In this document: piece after piece, positions 46,738 through 54,452 of the stretch
Layout of the letters: each line of letters begins with the position of its first letter
How positions within the stretch are numbered: the first letter of the stretch is position 1
NCBI RefSeq assembly: GCF_900100625.1
Contig: NZ_FMTY01000002.1
Coordinates: forward strand, 1-64,000
DNA from: Flavobacterium saliperosum
Lineage (GTDB): Bacteria; Bacteroidota; Bacteroidia; Flavobacteriales; Flavobacteriaceae
Direction of reading: 5' to 3'
DNA: 64,000 bases
Translations under genes and position numbers: made by a program
Notes under the pieces: model-generated
The model's input: the letters and a program-made list of their open reading frames with translations, nothing else
What the model was told of the DNA's origin: nothing
Databases searched by the model: none

Positions 46738-48300
46738 TTAATTTAAATTAATAATTTCTCTTTTTGGTTTTATGTGTTCACTGAAGTAGATTTCTGTGAA
46801 ATTCTGATTCGAATTAAGGTCGGTTCTTCTGAAAAAAACGTCGGGCGTAATTTTGGACAGCGTATCAAAACCACAGGCACCGATAAATTCGCCGAGTGCT
46901 TTTAAAGTGTTTTTATGGAAATTCGCTACACGTACGCTTTTATCCGTAATATCAAGTCCTTTGTATAATGATTTGTCCTGCGTTGCAATACCCACGGGAC
47001 ATTTTCCACTGTCGCATTGCAAAGCCTGAATGCACCCTAAAGCAAACATCATCCCACGCGCACTGTAACAGGCGTCGGCACCTAAAGCCATTGTTTTGGC
47101 AATGTCAAAAGCAGAAATGATTTTTCCGGAGGCTAAGATTTTTATGTGTTTCCGAATTCCGAATTGGGTTAAAGTCCTGTTTACGAACACTACCGCATCG
47201 GAAAGTGCCATTCCCATGTAATCAATGAATTCCAGTGGGGCTGCTCCGGTACCTCCTTCGGCACCATCCACAGTTATAAAGTCCGGGTAAATTCCGGTTT
47301 TCAGCATGGCTTCGACAATGTCTATGAATTCATCTTTACGACCGATGCAAATTTTAAAACCAACCGGTTTCCCTTTGGATAAAGTACGCAGTTTGGCAAT
47401 GAAAAGAATCAGTTCATGAGCATTTGAAAACGCGGTATGCCCCGAAGGCGAATGCACCGTTATAGTTGGTTTAATGCTTCGGATGGCCGCAATTTCCGGA
47501 GTGTTTTTTTCCGCGGGAAGCAACCCTCCGTGTCCGGGTTTTGCCCCTTGGGAAAGTTTCAGTTCGATCATTTTTACCTGAGGATAGTTGGCTTTATCGG
47601 CAAAAAGGGTTTCCGAAAAATCCCCTTTCTCATCCCGACATCCAAAATAACCGGTTCCAATCTGCCAAATCAAATCGCCACCCTGCAAGTGATGCTCGCT
47701 AATGCCGCCTTCACCGGTGTTGTGTGCAAAATTGCCCAATTGCGCTCCTTTGTTCAAAGAGGTTATAGCGGTTTTACTCAAAGCACCGTAACTCATCGCA
47801 CTGATATTATAAACACTTGCACTGTAAGGTTGCAGACAATGCGAATTGCCAATATGGGTTCGAAATTCCTCGATATTCGGTTTTTTAGGGTACACGGAAT
47901 GAGCCGCCCATTCATAGCCGATACGATTCGGGTCGTCCTGCATACCGAAGGAAATGGTTTGTTTTTCGTTTTTTGCCCTTTGATAAACAATCGATCGCTG
48001 TCTTCTGTTGAAAGGTTTTCCGTCTAATTCCCCTTCAAAAAAATACTGCCGGAATTCCGGGCGAACCGATTCGAAGAAATAACGCAAACGCCCCACTAAA
48101 GGGTAGTTTTTCAGAACCGAATGTTTGGACTGAATACTATCAATCAAAACAACAGATAAAATAACCAAAGGTGCGCTAAGGAAGATGAAATAAGCTTTGT
48201 ATTGGTATAACAAAACAATAGTTCCTAACAGAAACCCAATGGAGAGCATCCAGATAATTTGGCGCGCAGTCAGTTTGCTAAAAAGTTTTTTTTGAGCCAT
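46738..48300 (-). CDS. FMN-binding glutamate-synthase-family protein with membrane anchor
   Basis: 520 residues. Two N-terminal membrane helices (about 14-50) are followed by a glutamate synthase central barrel: NISAMSYGALSKTAI, GGISEHHL, GAKPGHGGLLP, DGAEGGTGAAPLEF (FMN site) and an iron-sulfur Cys group in CIQALQCDSGKCPVG. The glutaminase domain of GltB is absent, so ammonia or another partner must supply nitrogen, or the reaction is different. Genomic members are often simply called FMN-binding glutamate synthase family. It is followed closely by the Gre-like gene, and a possible attenuator lies in its leader. Confidence 0.9.
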   Translation of the reverse strand: MAQKKLFSKLTARQIIWMLSIGFLLGTIVLLYQYKAYFIFLSAPLVILSVVLIDSIQSKHSVLKNYPLVGRLRYFFESVRPEFRQYFFEGELDGKPFNRRQRSIVYQRAKNEKQTISFGMQDDPNRIGYEWAAHSVYPKKPNIEEFRTHIGNSHCLQPYSASVYNISAMSYGALSKTAITSLNKGAQLGNFAHNTGEGGISEHHLQGGDLIWQIGTGYFGCRDEKGDFSETLFADKANYPQVKMIELKLSQGAKPGHGGLLPAEKNTPEIAAIRSIKPTITVHSPSGHTAFSNAHELILFIAKLRTLSKGKPVGFKICIGRKDEFIDIVEAMLKTGIYPDFITVDGAEGGTGAAPLEFIDYMGMALSDAVVFVNRTLTQFGIRKHIKILASGKIISAFDIAKTMALGADACYSARGMMFALGCIQALQCDSGKCPVGIATQDKSLYKGLDITDKSVRVANFHKNTLKALGEFIGACGFDTLSKITPDVFFRRTDLNSNQNFTEIYFSEHIKPKREIINLN

Positions 48301-48370
48301 GATAAAATAGGATATAATAAAAATTGTTGCAGAAGATTACTCTTTGCAAAAAAAAAATGTGAATGTTAAA

Positions 48371-48414
48371 AAGAAAACCCTCCGTCTAAAGAGAAATGAG
48401 AAAGCAGACGGAGG
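48371..48414 (-). terminator. Hairpin terminator in the leader of the glutamate-synthase-like gene
   Basis: In minus direction CCTCCGTCT (48406-48414) and AGACGGAGG (48379-48387) pair over 9 bp, followed by GTTTTCTTTTT. It lies 70-110 bases before the next start, directly behind a 22-codon frame. It ends either the upstream thioredoxin-like transcript or an attenuated leader. Confidence 0.75.
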
Positions 48415-48433
48415 CCTAATTGATGAAGGCCTT
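48412..48433 (-). promoter_or_regulatory. Possible anti-terminator hairpin
   Basis: Two AGGCCT copies (48412-48417 and 48427-48432), each self-complementary, can pair with each other. The first overlaps the 5' arm of the terminator by three bases, so the two hairpins partly exclude each other. Confidence 0.35.
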
Positions 48434-48484
48434 GCTGTGTGAAAACAATAGTGTTACACCACTCTTGAAGAAAGAGCGTTTCAT
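48416..48484 (-). CDS. Possible 22-codon leader peptide
   Basis: An ATG at 48484 opens a 22-codon frame (starting MKRSFFKSGV, ending HSKAFIN, stop TAG). Its stop codon touches the 5' arm of the terminator hairpin. The start codon lies in the loop of a long-range stem, GTTACAC (48502-48508) with GTGTAAC (48453-48459), and a CTCTT..AAGAG hairpin lies inside. The layout is that of a leader peptide with attenuator. Phe and Ser are frequent, but no single amino acid dominates. A chance frame is possible. Confidence 0.35.
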   Translation of the reverse strand: MKRSFFKSGVTLLFSHSKAFIN

Positions 48485-48574
48485 GAGAACTGAAGATGTG
48501 AGTGTAACCTGCAAAGTTTGTGGTTTTTGTTTTACCGTACTAATTTAATCAAAGTAAATGACTTCCTTGAAATT

Positions 48575-49129
48575 TTAACGCCATTTTATGTTACAGCCCA
48601 AACTCGGTTTCTGATTCGGATTGATACTTCGGTTGTAAATCACACCGTCAATCGCGCCTCTCAAATCGCTGCCACTTAACGGTATGCCATTTCCGGGACG
48701 ACTGTCATCCAATTGCCCTCGATAAACCAATTTGTCTTGATTGTCAAACAGATAAAAATCAGGTGTACAAGCGGCGTCATAGGCTTTGGCAACTTCCTGA
48801 GTGGCATCAAAAAGATAAGGAAATTCAAAATTATGCTGAAAAGCGAATTCGGTCATCAGTTCCGGTGCATCCTGAGGGTAATTCACGATATCATTGCTGG
48901 AAATGGCAATAATACCCAATCCCTGCACCCGGTAATCGTTAGAGATTCGGATTATCTCTTCAATAACATGGTGTACAAACGGGCAATGGTTGCAGATAAA
49001 CATCACGAGGGTGCCTTTTGCTCCTTTCAAGTCGGCAAAAGAATACGAATAATTGGAATTGGTATCTTTCAAGTGAAATTCGGGAGCAATGGTGCCCAAC
49101 GGAAGCATATTGGAAGGAGTACGTGCCAT
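48575..49129 (-). CDS. Thioredoxin-fold protein (AhpC/TSA-like) with CNHC site
   Basis: 184 residues from ATG 49129 (MARTPSNML); the open frame extends seven codons upstream to an alternative ATG. The fold is peroxiredoxin/TlpA-like: APEFHLKDTNS, then VMFICNHCPFVHH with a CNHC motif, and a GLGIIAISSND strand. Cytosolic. The CNHCPFV group is common in Bacteroidetes and cyanobacteria and is assigned to thiol-disulfide or peroxide chemistry without a known substrate. The C-terminal SLGCNIKWR adds a further Cys. It is divergent from the DUF962 gene. Confidence 0.87.
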   Translation of the reverse strand: MARTPSNMLPLGTIAPEFHLKDTNSNYSYSFADLKGAKGTLVMFICNHCPFVHHVIEEIIRISNDYRVQGLGIIAISSNDIVNYPQDAPELMTEFAFQHNFEFPYLFDATQEVAKAYDAACTPDFYLFDNQDKLVYRGQLDDSRPGNGIPLSGSDLRGAIDGVIYNRSINPNQKPSLGCNIKWR

Positions 49130-49211
49130 GATGTGTTTTGTTTGTACCAAATTACGACAAAAATGAATTTCCCGAAATTATTTTTTACTTTAGTCGGATA
49201 AAATTTAAGTC

Positions 49212-49685
49212 ATGAAAACATTGCAACAGTGGTTTGATGAATATGAAGTCAGTCATCAGCATCCAACGAACAAAATGATTCATTTTATTTGTGTTCCGGC
49301 CATCTATTTTTCAATAATAGGCTTGTTGATGTGTATTCCGACGGATTTTATCGAACGAATATCCCCGTTACAGGAGCCTTTAATCGACAATTGGGCGGTA
49401 GTGGCGATGTTTTTCGTCTTGTTTTTTTATTCCCGACTTTCCCTTATGATGGCCATTAAGATTTCGTTATTCTCCGCTGTTTGCATTACGATAAATTATG
49501 TACTCAGTTTCCAAGTCTCGTTGTGGAAATTTTCACTGGTTATTTTTATATTGGCTTGGACCGGACAGTTTTACGGACACCGGTTGGAAGGAAAGAAGCC
49601 TTCCTTTTTAAAAGACATTCAGTTTTTACTGATTGGTCCGGCTTGGGTAATTGAAACGATGTTTTCCTCTAAAAATCACGAATAA
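49212..49685 (+). CDS. Mpo1-like (DUF962) membrane protein
   Basis: 157 residues with about four membrane helices. The family's His motifs are present: SHQHPTNKMIHFICVP near the N-terminus and GQFYGHRLEGKKPSF near the C-terminus. In yeast Mpo1 such residues hold the iron of a dioxygenase that removes one carbon from 2-hydroxy fatty acids; a similar lipid role is inferred here. The stop overlaps the next ATG (TAATG), so translation is coupled with the CsaA-like gene. Confidence 0.85.
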   Translation: MKTLQQWFDEYEVSHQHPTNKMIHFICVPAIYFSIIGLLMCIPTDFIERISPLQEPLIDNWAVVAMFFVLFFYSRLSLMMAIKISLFSAVCITINYVLSFQVSLWKFSLVIFILAWTGQFYGHRLEGKKPSFLKDIQFLLIGPAWVIETMFSSKNHE

Positions 49686-50017
49686 TGCTAACTTGGGAAG
49701 AATTTGAAAAAGTAGAAATGCGCGTGGGAACCATAATCGAAGTCAATGATTTTCCCGAAGCCCGAAAACCCGCTTACCAACTAACCATCGATTTTGGAAC
49801 TGAAATAGGTATCCGAAAATCGTCGGCACAGATTACGAAGCGGTATGCTAAAGAAGCCTTGGTAAACCGTCAAATTGTAGCTGTTGTAAACTTTCCGAAG
49901 AAACAGATCGGAAAATTCATGAGCGAATGTTTGGTTCTGGGTTCCGTTGGCACTGATAACGATATTGTGTTATTGGCTCCGGATTTTAAAGTGCAAAACG
50001 GTTTACGGATAGGGTAA
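49685..50017 (+). CDS. csaA: CsaA-like tRNA-binding domain protein
   Basis: 110 residues forming one EMAP/Trbp111-type OB fold: FEKVEMRVGTIIEVNDFPEARKPAYQL split by a turn, IGIRKSSAQITKRY, and VNFPKKQIGKFMSECLVLG. CsaA binds tRNA and was first described as a secretion-linked chaperone in Bacillus. It is translationally coupled with the DUF962 gene. Confidence 0.88.
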   Translation: MLTWEEFEKVEMRVGTIIEVNDFPEARKPAYQLTIDFGTEIGIRKSSAQITKRYAKEALVNRQIVAVVNFPKKQIGKFMSECLVLGSVGTDNDIVLLAPDFKVQNGLRIG

Positions 50018-50054
50018 GTTTTTTTACAATGATGTCTGGGCAAACCATGGTTTT

Positions 50055-51023
50055 CTATTTGGCTTGCATTTGACTTAAGAAGAATCGTATAACCTCCAAA
50101 TTTACATCTGAAGTAGTCCAATGACCCACTTTTTCATATGTTTTGAAAATTGCGTTTACCTTGTTTTTCTTATAGATTTCCTGGCACTTCAAATAACGCT
50201 CCTGAACCTGTCTTCCTAAATTGGTATTAATTATGTTGCGTTCCTCTTCGTTGTAGGCATCGTCAAATTGAACGGCATCATTATCGTCTGATTTTCCCAT
50301 GTATATGAATTGGGGAATGGTTTTGAATGTATCCGCATCAAACTTTTTATCAAATAGTTGAGTGAAGTCCTGTATTCCAATGGGATAATTCAGTTTTACG
50401 GTGTTGATTTTCTTTTCAGGCAGCATTAATTTACCGTTAAATCCTCCGATGGCCAAGGCTTTTATCGTTTCCGGATGTATAAAGGAGAAGCGGTTGGTAA
50501 AAGTGGCTGAAGCTGAGAAACCATTCATGAAAATTTTGGGATTGACTTTAATATTCAGGGAAGTCAAAATACTTTTGGCATCGTTTATCATTTCCAGTAA
50601 TTGCAAATCAAGACGTTTTAATTCCGGTGAATGTTCCAGAATCACATCCCTGTCTAAAGCGTGTGTATAAACCAAAGGTTGCGATGCCGGTCTCGGAAAA
50701 ACGGGAACAAGTAACGGAATTTTAAGCATAGTGGAAACATTATTTCCCACGGAACTTACCGAAGCCAAATCGATGGCGTATTTTTTATGAATTTCAATAC
50801 TGTCGGATATTTTTCCCGTGTTGTTGGGTTCAACAAGCAGAAATGTTTCTTTATTTAACGGCGTACCTTTGGGAATAAACAAAATATAGTCATTTTGAAA
50901 TCCTTTTTTGGCATCTTTTTTAATAACAAGTAAACTGTCATTTTTAAAGACATCGGTTTTTACCTCCTGAGCTAAAGATTGGAAATAGGAAGATAGAAAA
51001 AACAAGAGAAATACAGTTCGCAT
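50055..51023 (-). CDS. Exported alpha/beta-hydrolase-like protein
   Basis: 322 residues with a signal peptide (ending ...QSLAQ). It has the elements of a serine hydrolase: nucleophile Ser in MNGFSASATFT, acid in MGKSDDNDAVQFDDA and His in KVGHWTT near the end. The N-terminal part (FQNDYILFIPKG, FLLVEPNNTGK) resembles secreted esterases of the PHB-depolymerase type. Substrate unknown. It is convergent with csaA and divided from the P-type ATPase by 68 bases in the same direction. Confidence 0.8.
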   Translation of the reverse strand: MRTVFLLFFLSSYFQSLAQEVKTDVFKNDSLLVIKKDAKKGFQNDYILFIPKGTPLNKETFLLVEPNNTGKISDSIEIHKKYAIDLASVSSVGNNVSTMLKIPLLVPVFPRPASQPLVYTHALDRDVILEHSPELKRLDLQLLEMINDAKSILTSLNIKVNPKIFMNGFSASATFTNRFSFIHPETIKALAIGGFNGKLMLPEKKINTVKLNYPIGIQDFTQLFDKKFDADTFKTIPQFIYMGKSDDNDAVQFDDAYNEEERNIINTNLGRQVQERYLKCQEIYKKNKVNAIFKTYEKVGHWTTSDVNLEVIRFFLSQMQAK

Positions 51024-51091
51024 ACTAAAATTATTTATTTCTTAAGACGATTTAAAGCTAAGATTGTTACATTGATTTTTTAATCGGTATG

Positions 51092-53605
51092 TTACTTTAA
51101 GATTCGCATTCTTCGTTTCCACTTCAATACTTCAATCCACAATACCGAAACGGCGCTTACCAGCAAGCAAATTCCCAATTGTGTAACCGACAGGGGAGTT
51201 ACTTTGAAAAAGCCAGCTACAACAGGTAAGTAAAGGATTAACGCCAACATGGATAAGGTTAGCATGTTCAGCCCGAACATCATGTTGTTTTTATATTTCA
51301 ACGTGGTAAAAATAGAGTAAAGGAACGAACGATTGGCAAGCGACAAGATGCTGTTGGCAAAAACCAGAGTCGCAAAAACCATGGTTCGCGTAAGTTCTTC
51401 ACTGTCATAACGATAAGCGCTGTATTGATACACAAAAAGAATGCCGCAGGTTATTGCCAATCCCTGAACAATACTGATGCTCATTTCCTTGAAGGATAGA
51501 AAGGTGCTTCTCATGGCTCGCGGCGGCAGTTGCATGCTGTTTTTTTCTATCGGTTCATTTTCATACACAATGGAGCACATCGGTCCCATAATCAATTCAA
51601 GAAAAATAACATGAACGGGTGTGAAAATATCGGGATACTGCCAGCCCAGAAATAACGGCAGCGATACGGTAAGTATAATAGGAATGTGAATGGAAACAAT
51701 GTATTGCACTGCTTTTTTGATGTTGGCATAAATTCGTCTCCCGGCAGCAATTGCGGTTACCATTTTGGATAAGTCATCGTCAATCAGAATGATATCGGCG
51801 GCGGTTTTGGCAATTTCAGTTCCTTTTTTACCCATTGCGATACCAATGTGTGAGGCTTTCAGCGCCGGACCGTCATTTACGCCATCGCCCACCATTGCGA
51901 CAATCTGATGGTCTTTTTTCAGCGCGTCGACGATAGCTAATTTGGCTTCCGGGAACATTCGGGTGAGTAAGGTTGTATCGTGAATGACGGTAATCAATTC
52001 CGATTCGTTCAATTGTATTAAATCGGCCCCGTTGATGAATTTGTCCGCGTTTGGAATTCCCGCTTTTTCCGCAATGGCCTTTGTGGTGAAATTGTTGTCT
52101 CCGGTTACGACTTTCACCATTATTCCCGCATCATAAAATTGTTGGATTACCCTGTTGATGTTTGCTTTCGGAGGATCATAAAAAGCAATTAACCCTAAAA
52201 AATGAAATCGGAATTCCTGTTGGGTTTTTGGAAAATCATCCCCTTCAAAATCCGAAAAGCCCACCCCTAATATCCTGAAACCCTTAGAAGCCAATGTGTC
52301 GGAAACGCTAAGAATCTGTTGGCGTTGCGTTTCGCTGAGGTTGGATACATTAATCAGCGCTTCTGTAGCCCCTTTGGCAGCAATGATGCGTTTTCCTTCT
52401 TTGTTTCGGAACAAATGCGTCATCATGGGCGGTTTACCGTCAAGCGGATATTCGTGAAACAGTTCAAACGATGTTCGGTCATCGGATGGGGTTATTGTTT
52501 CATAGGCCAGATGCAACGTTTTTTCCATTGGGTCAAAAGGAACGGGTTCGCTGGCCCACATCGCGGTTGTTATGACTTTCTGTATTTCGGGATGACTCCA
52601 ATCGCCACCTTCCGAAAGTTGATTGCCGGTAAAAGCATACACGGCCTGCAGACTCATTTTATTTTCCGTAAGCGTTCCGGTTTTATCGGTACAAATTACC
52701 GTTGCACTGCCTAAGGTTTCCACTGTTCGCGTTTTTTTTACGATAATTCCCTCTTTTAATAAGCGCCAGGAACCCAAAGCCATAAATGTGGTGAAAGCTA
52801 CCGGAATTTCTTCGGGAAGTATCGACATGGCGAGGGTTAATCCTTTCAGTAAGCTGTGGAGGATATCGTGTGTTTTCCAAAAATACACTGCCCAAACCAA
52901 AACAAAAACGGCGATTCCGATGTAGGCCATTTTTTTCACAAAACGCTCAATTTGTTGCTGTAGGGGAGTGGCTTCTTCTTTAATATTGATGATGGATGAG
53001 CCCAATTTTCCCAAAACGGTCGCCGGGCCAATTTCGGTTACGCGAAAAACAGCCAATCCGGAGGCTACCAAAGTGCCGCTGAAAATTTTACGGTCTTCGG
53101 TTTTTTCCGATTTGAAAACGGAATAGGCTTCACCAGTAAGCGAGGCTTCATTGACTGAAAAATCATTGCTGTGCAGGATTTCGCCATCGGCATTGACGAA
53201 ACTGCCTTCTTCGACAATCACTAAATCATTGACCACAATATCACTGGTGGGAATGCTTTTGATTTCGCGGTTTCGTAAAACGGTGGTTAAAGGCTCATTA
53301 AGGGCTTCCAAGGCTTCTAGGGCTTTCCGGCTTCGGTTGTCCTGATAAAATGAGATTCCGGAAACGGCAATAACAGCACTTAACATAAACCAGGCTTCGC
53401 TGTTTTGACCGAGAATAAAGTAAATAACCGAAACGGCGATAAGCAAGAGCAACATAGGTTCTTTAAGTAACTCCAGAAGGGCAATCCACCATTGGTATTG
53501 CGGTTTGTTGGTTTGCTCGTTACTGCCAAATTGTTGTCGGGAAGCAGCCACTTCCATATCGTTTAAGCCGGTAAAATGTTCGGGAATGTTTATTTTGTCA
53601 GGCAT
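51092..53605 (-). CDS. Cation-transporting P-type ATPase (calcium-type)
   Basis: 837 residues. The phosphorylated Asp is Asp307 in ICTDKTGT; the actuator loop TGE is at 157-159, the hinge is MVGDGVNDGPALKASH, and membrane helix 4 has PEEIP (264-268), close to the PEGLP of calcium pumps. About ten membrane helices are present, with the C-terminal cation-ATPase domain. Type IIA/IIB calcium export is the best guess; Mg or Mn is possible. A -7 box at 53629-53636 reads TACATTTG on the minus strand. Confidence 0.92.
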   Translation of the reverse strand: MPDKINIPEHFTGLNDMEVAASRQQFGSNEQTNKPQYQWWIALLELLKEPMLLLLIAVSVIYFILGQNSEAWFMLSAVIAVSGISFYQDNRSRKALEALEALNEPLTTVLRNREIKSIPTSDIVVNDLVIVEEGSFVNADGEILHSNDFSVNEASLTGEAYSVFKSEKTEDRKIFSGTLVASGLAVFRVTEIGPATVLGKLGSSIINIKEEATPLQQQIERFVKKMAYIGIAVFVLVWAVYFWKTHDILHSLLKGLTLAMSILPEEIPVAFTTFMALGSWRLLKEGIIVKKTRTVETLGSATVICTDKTGTLTENKMSLQAVYAFTGNQLSEGGDWSHPEIQKVITTAMWASEPVPFDPMEKTLHLAYETITPSDDRTSFELFHEYPLDGKPPMMTHLFRNKEGKRIIAAKGATEALINVSNLSETQRQQILSVSDTLASKGFRILGVGFSDFEGDDFPKTQQEFRFHFLGLIAFYDPPKANINRVIQQFYDAGIMVKVVTGDNNFTTKAIAEKAGIPNADKFINGADLIQLNESELITVIHDTTLLTRMFPEAKLAIVDALKKDHQIVAMVGDGVNDGPALKASHIGIAMGKKGTEIAKTAADIILIDDDLSKMVTAIAAGRRIYANIKKAVQYIVSIHIPIILTVSLPLFLGWQYPDIFTPVHVIFLELIMGPMCSIVYENEPIEKNSMQLPPRAMRSTFLSFKEMSISIVQGLAITCGILFVYQYSAYRYDSEELTRTMVFATLVFANSILSLANRSFLYSIFTTLKYKNNMMFGLNMLTLSMLALILYLPVVAGFFKVTPLSVTQLGICLLVSAVSVLWIEVLKWKRRMRILK

Positions 53606-53628
53606 TGTTGCAGCGTATCGATTGTACT

Positions 53629-53636
53629 CAAATGTA
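53629..53636 (-). promoter_or_regulatory. -7 box of the P-type ATPase gene
   Basis: Minus strand TACATTTG, exact TAnnTTTG match, 23 bases before the start codon. Confidence 0.5.
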
Positions 53637-53709
53637 CGTTTTTCTGCAGTATAAAGGAAAGATTTATGGGAGTTTGTATTTGTAAAGGAGTAGTGCTTTT
53701 ATGGCACAT

Positions 53710-53922
53710 TTATTTTTTTTTCAATTTTTGAAGGGCTACAATCAGATTTAAAAAAGCGATGCAAACAAGCAGTATAGAAGCTATCAAGGCTATCTTTACG
53801 GGTAATGTTGGGGAGATTTGGAATGTATCGAAATTTTTTTTGGAAAGCCAAATCCAAAGAAGCAGTGTTGATGAATGGAATGCAACACCGTATTTTTTAA
53901 AGAAATAGCGTATTTTATGCAT
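53710..53922 (-). CDS. Small membrane protein, 70 aa
   Basis: 70 residues from ATG 53922 (MHKIRYFFKKYG); the open frame goes nine codons further to a TTG, within the terminator of the neighbouring gene. Two hydrophobic stretches are seen: a short one (STLLLWIWL) and a clear membrane helix (IALIASILLVCIAFLNLIVAL). The ends are Lys-rich (KKYG, LKKK). It is similar in style to small Bacteroidetes proteins of unknown role. It lies between the PUR-like gene and the P-type ATPase on the same strand. Confidence 0.65.
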   Translation of the reverse strand: MHKIRYFFKKYGVAFHSSTLLLWIWLSKKNFDTFQISPTLPVKIALIASILLVCIAFLNLIVALQKLKKK

Positions 53923-53940
53923 CGGTTTAATGTGAAATAA

Positions 53941-53972
53941 AAAGCCCAAAACCGTATGATTTTGGACTTCTT
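53941..53972 (-). terminator. Terminator of the PUR-like gene
   Basis: AAGTCCAAAA / TTTTGGGCTT on the minus strand (plus 53960-53969 and 53942-53951) pair over 10 bp with one G-U, followed by T residues. Confidence 0.75.
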
Positions 53973-53998
53973 TATGTTTTTAACTGAAGTTCACAATA

Positions 53999-54379
53999 TT
54001 AGATATCGTCAAAATCAATATCGGTATAGCTTCCTAAAGTTCTCGTTTCAGTTTCTTCTGATTTATCTGCGAAATATTCTTTTTTGAAATCTTTTTGGTG
54101 TCTTTCGGAGATTACTTCTTCGCCTTTGTGGTTTAACACATAAGAAGTCATTTCATCTAGAATATCTTTAAAAGCGGCAAAATCTTCTTTGTACAAGTAA
54201 ATTTTGTGTTTCTTAAAGTGGAACGAACCGTCTTCTTCGGTGAATTTTTTACTTTCGGTTACAGTGATATAGTAATCATCTGCCTTAGTTGCCCTTACAT
54301 CAAAAAAATACGTTCTTCTTCCTGCTCTTAAAACTTTAGAAAAAATTTCTTCTTTTTCTAACAAATCATTTTCTCTCAT
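53999..54379 (-). CDS. DUF3276 / PUR-alpha-like nucleic-acid-binding protein
   Basis: 126 residues. One PUR repeat is visible: EEIFSKVLRAGRRTYFFDVRATKADDYYITVTES broken by turns, and HFKKHKIYLYKEDFAAFKDILDEMTSYVLNH. The C-terminus is acidic (TDIDFDDI). Bacterial PUR domains dimerise and bind single-stranded nucleic acid with the Arg/Lys face. The role in Bacteroidetes is unknown. It has its own terminator and lies 73 bases behind the ABC exporter gene. Confidence 0.87.
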   Translation of the reverse strand: MRENDLLEKEEIFSKVLRAGRRTYFFDVRATKADDYYITVTESKKFTEEDGSFHFKKHKIYLYKEDFAAFKDILDEMTSYVLNHKGEEVISERHQKDFKKEYFADKSEETETRTLGSYTDIDFDDI

Positions 54380-54452
54380 AATCCTTCTGTCAAATATTAA
54401 TTGTGTTAAGTAGAAACCAAAAATCTAAAAAAAAACCAAATTAACCAACATT

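Noticed and set aside
47437-48027. 196-codon plus-strand open frame
   Set aside because: Antisense shadow of the glutamate-synthase-like gene; no family features.
53923-53949. Nine-codon extension of the small membrane protein
   Set aside because: Would start at TTG inside the neighbouring terminator; ATG 53922 is preferred.
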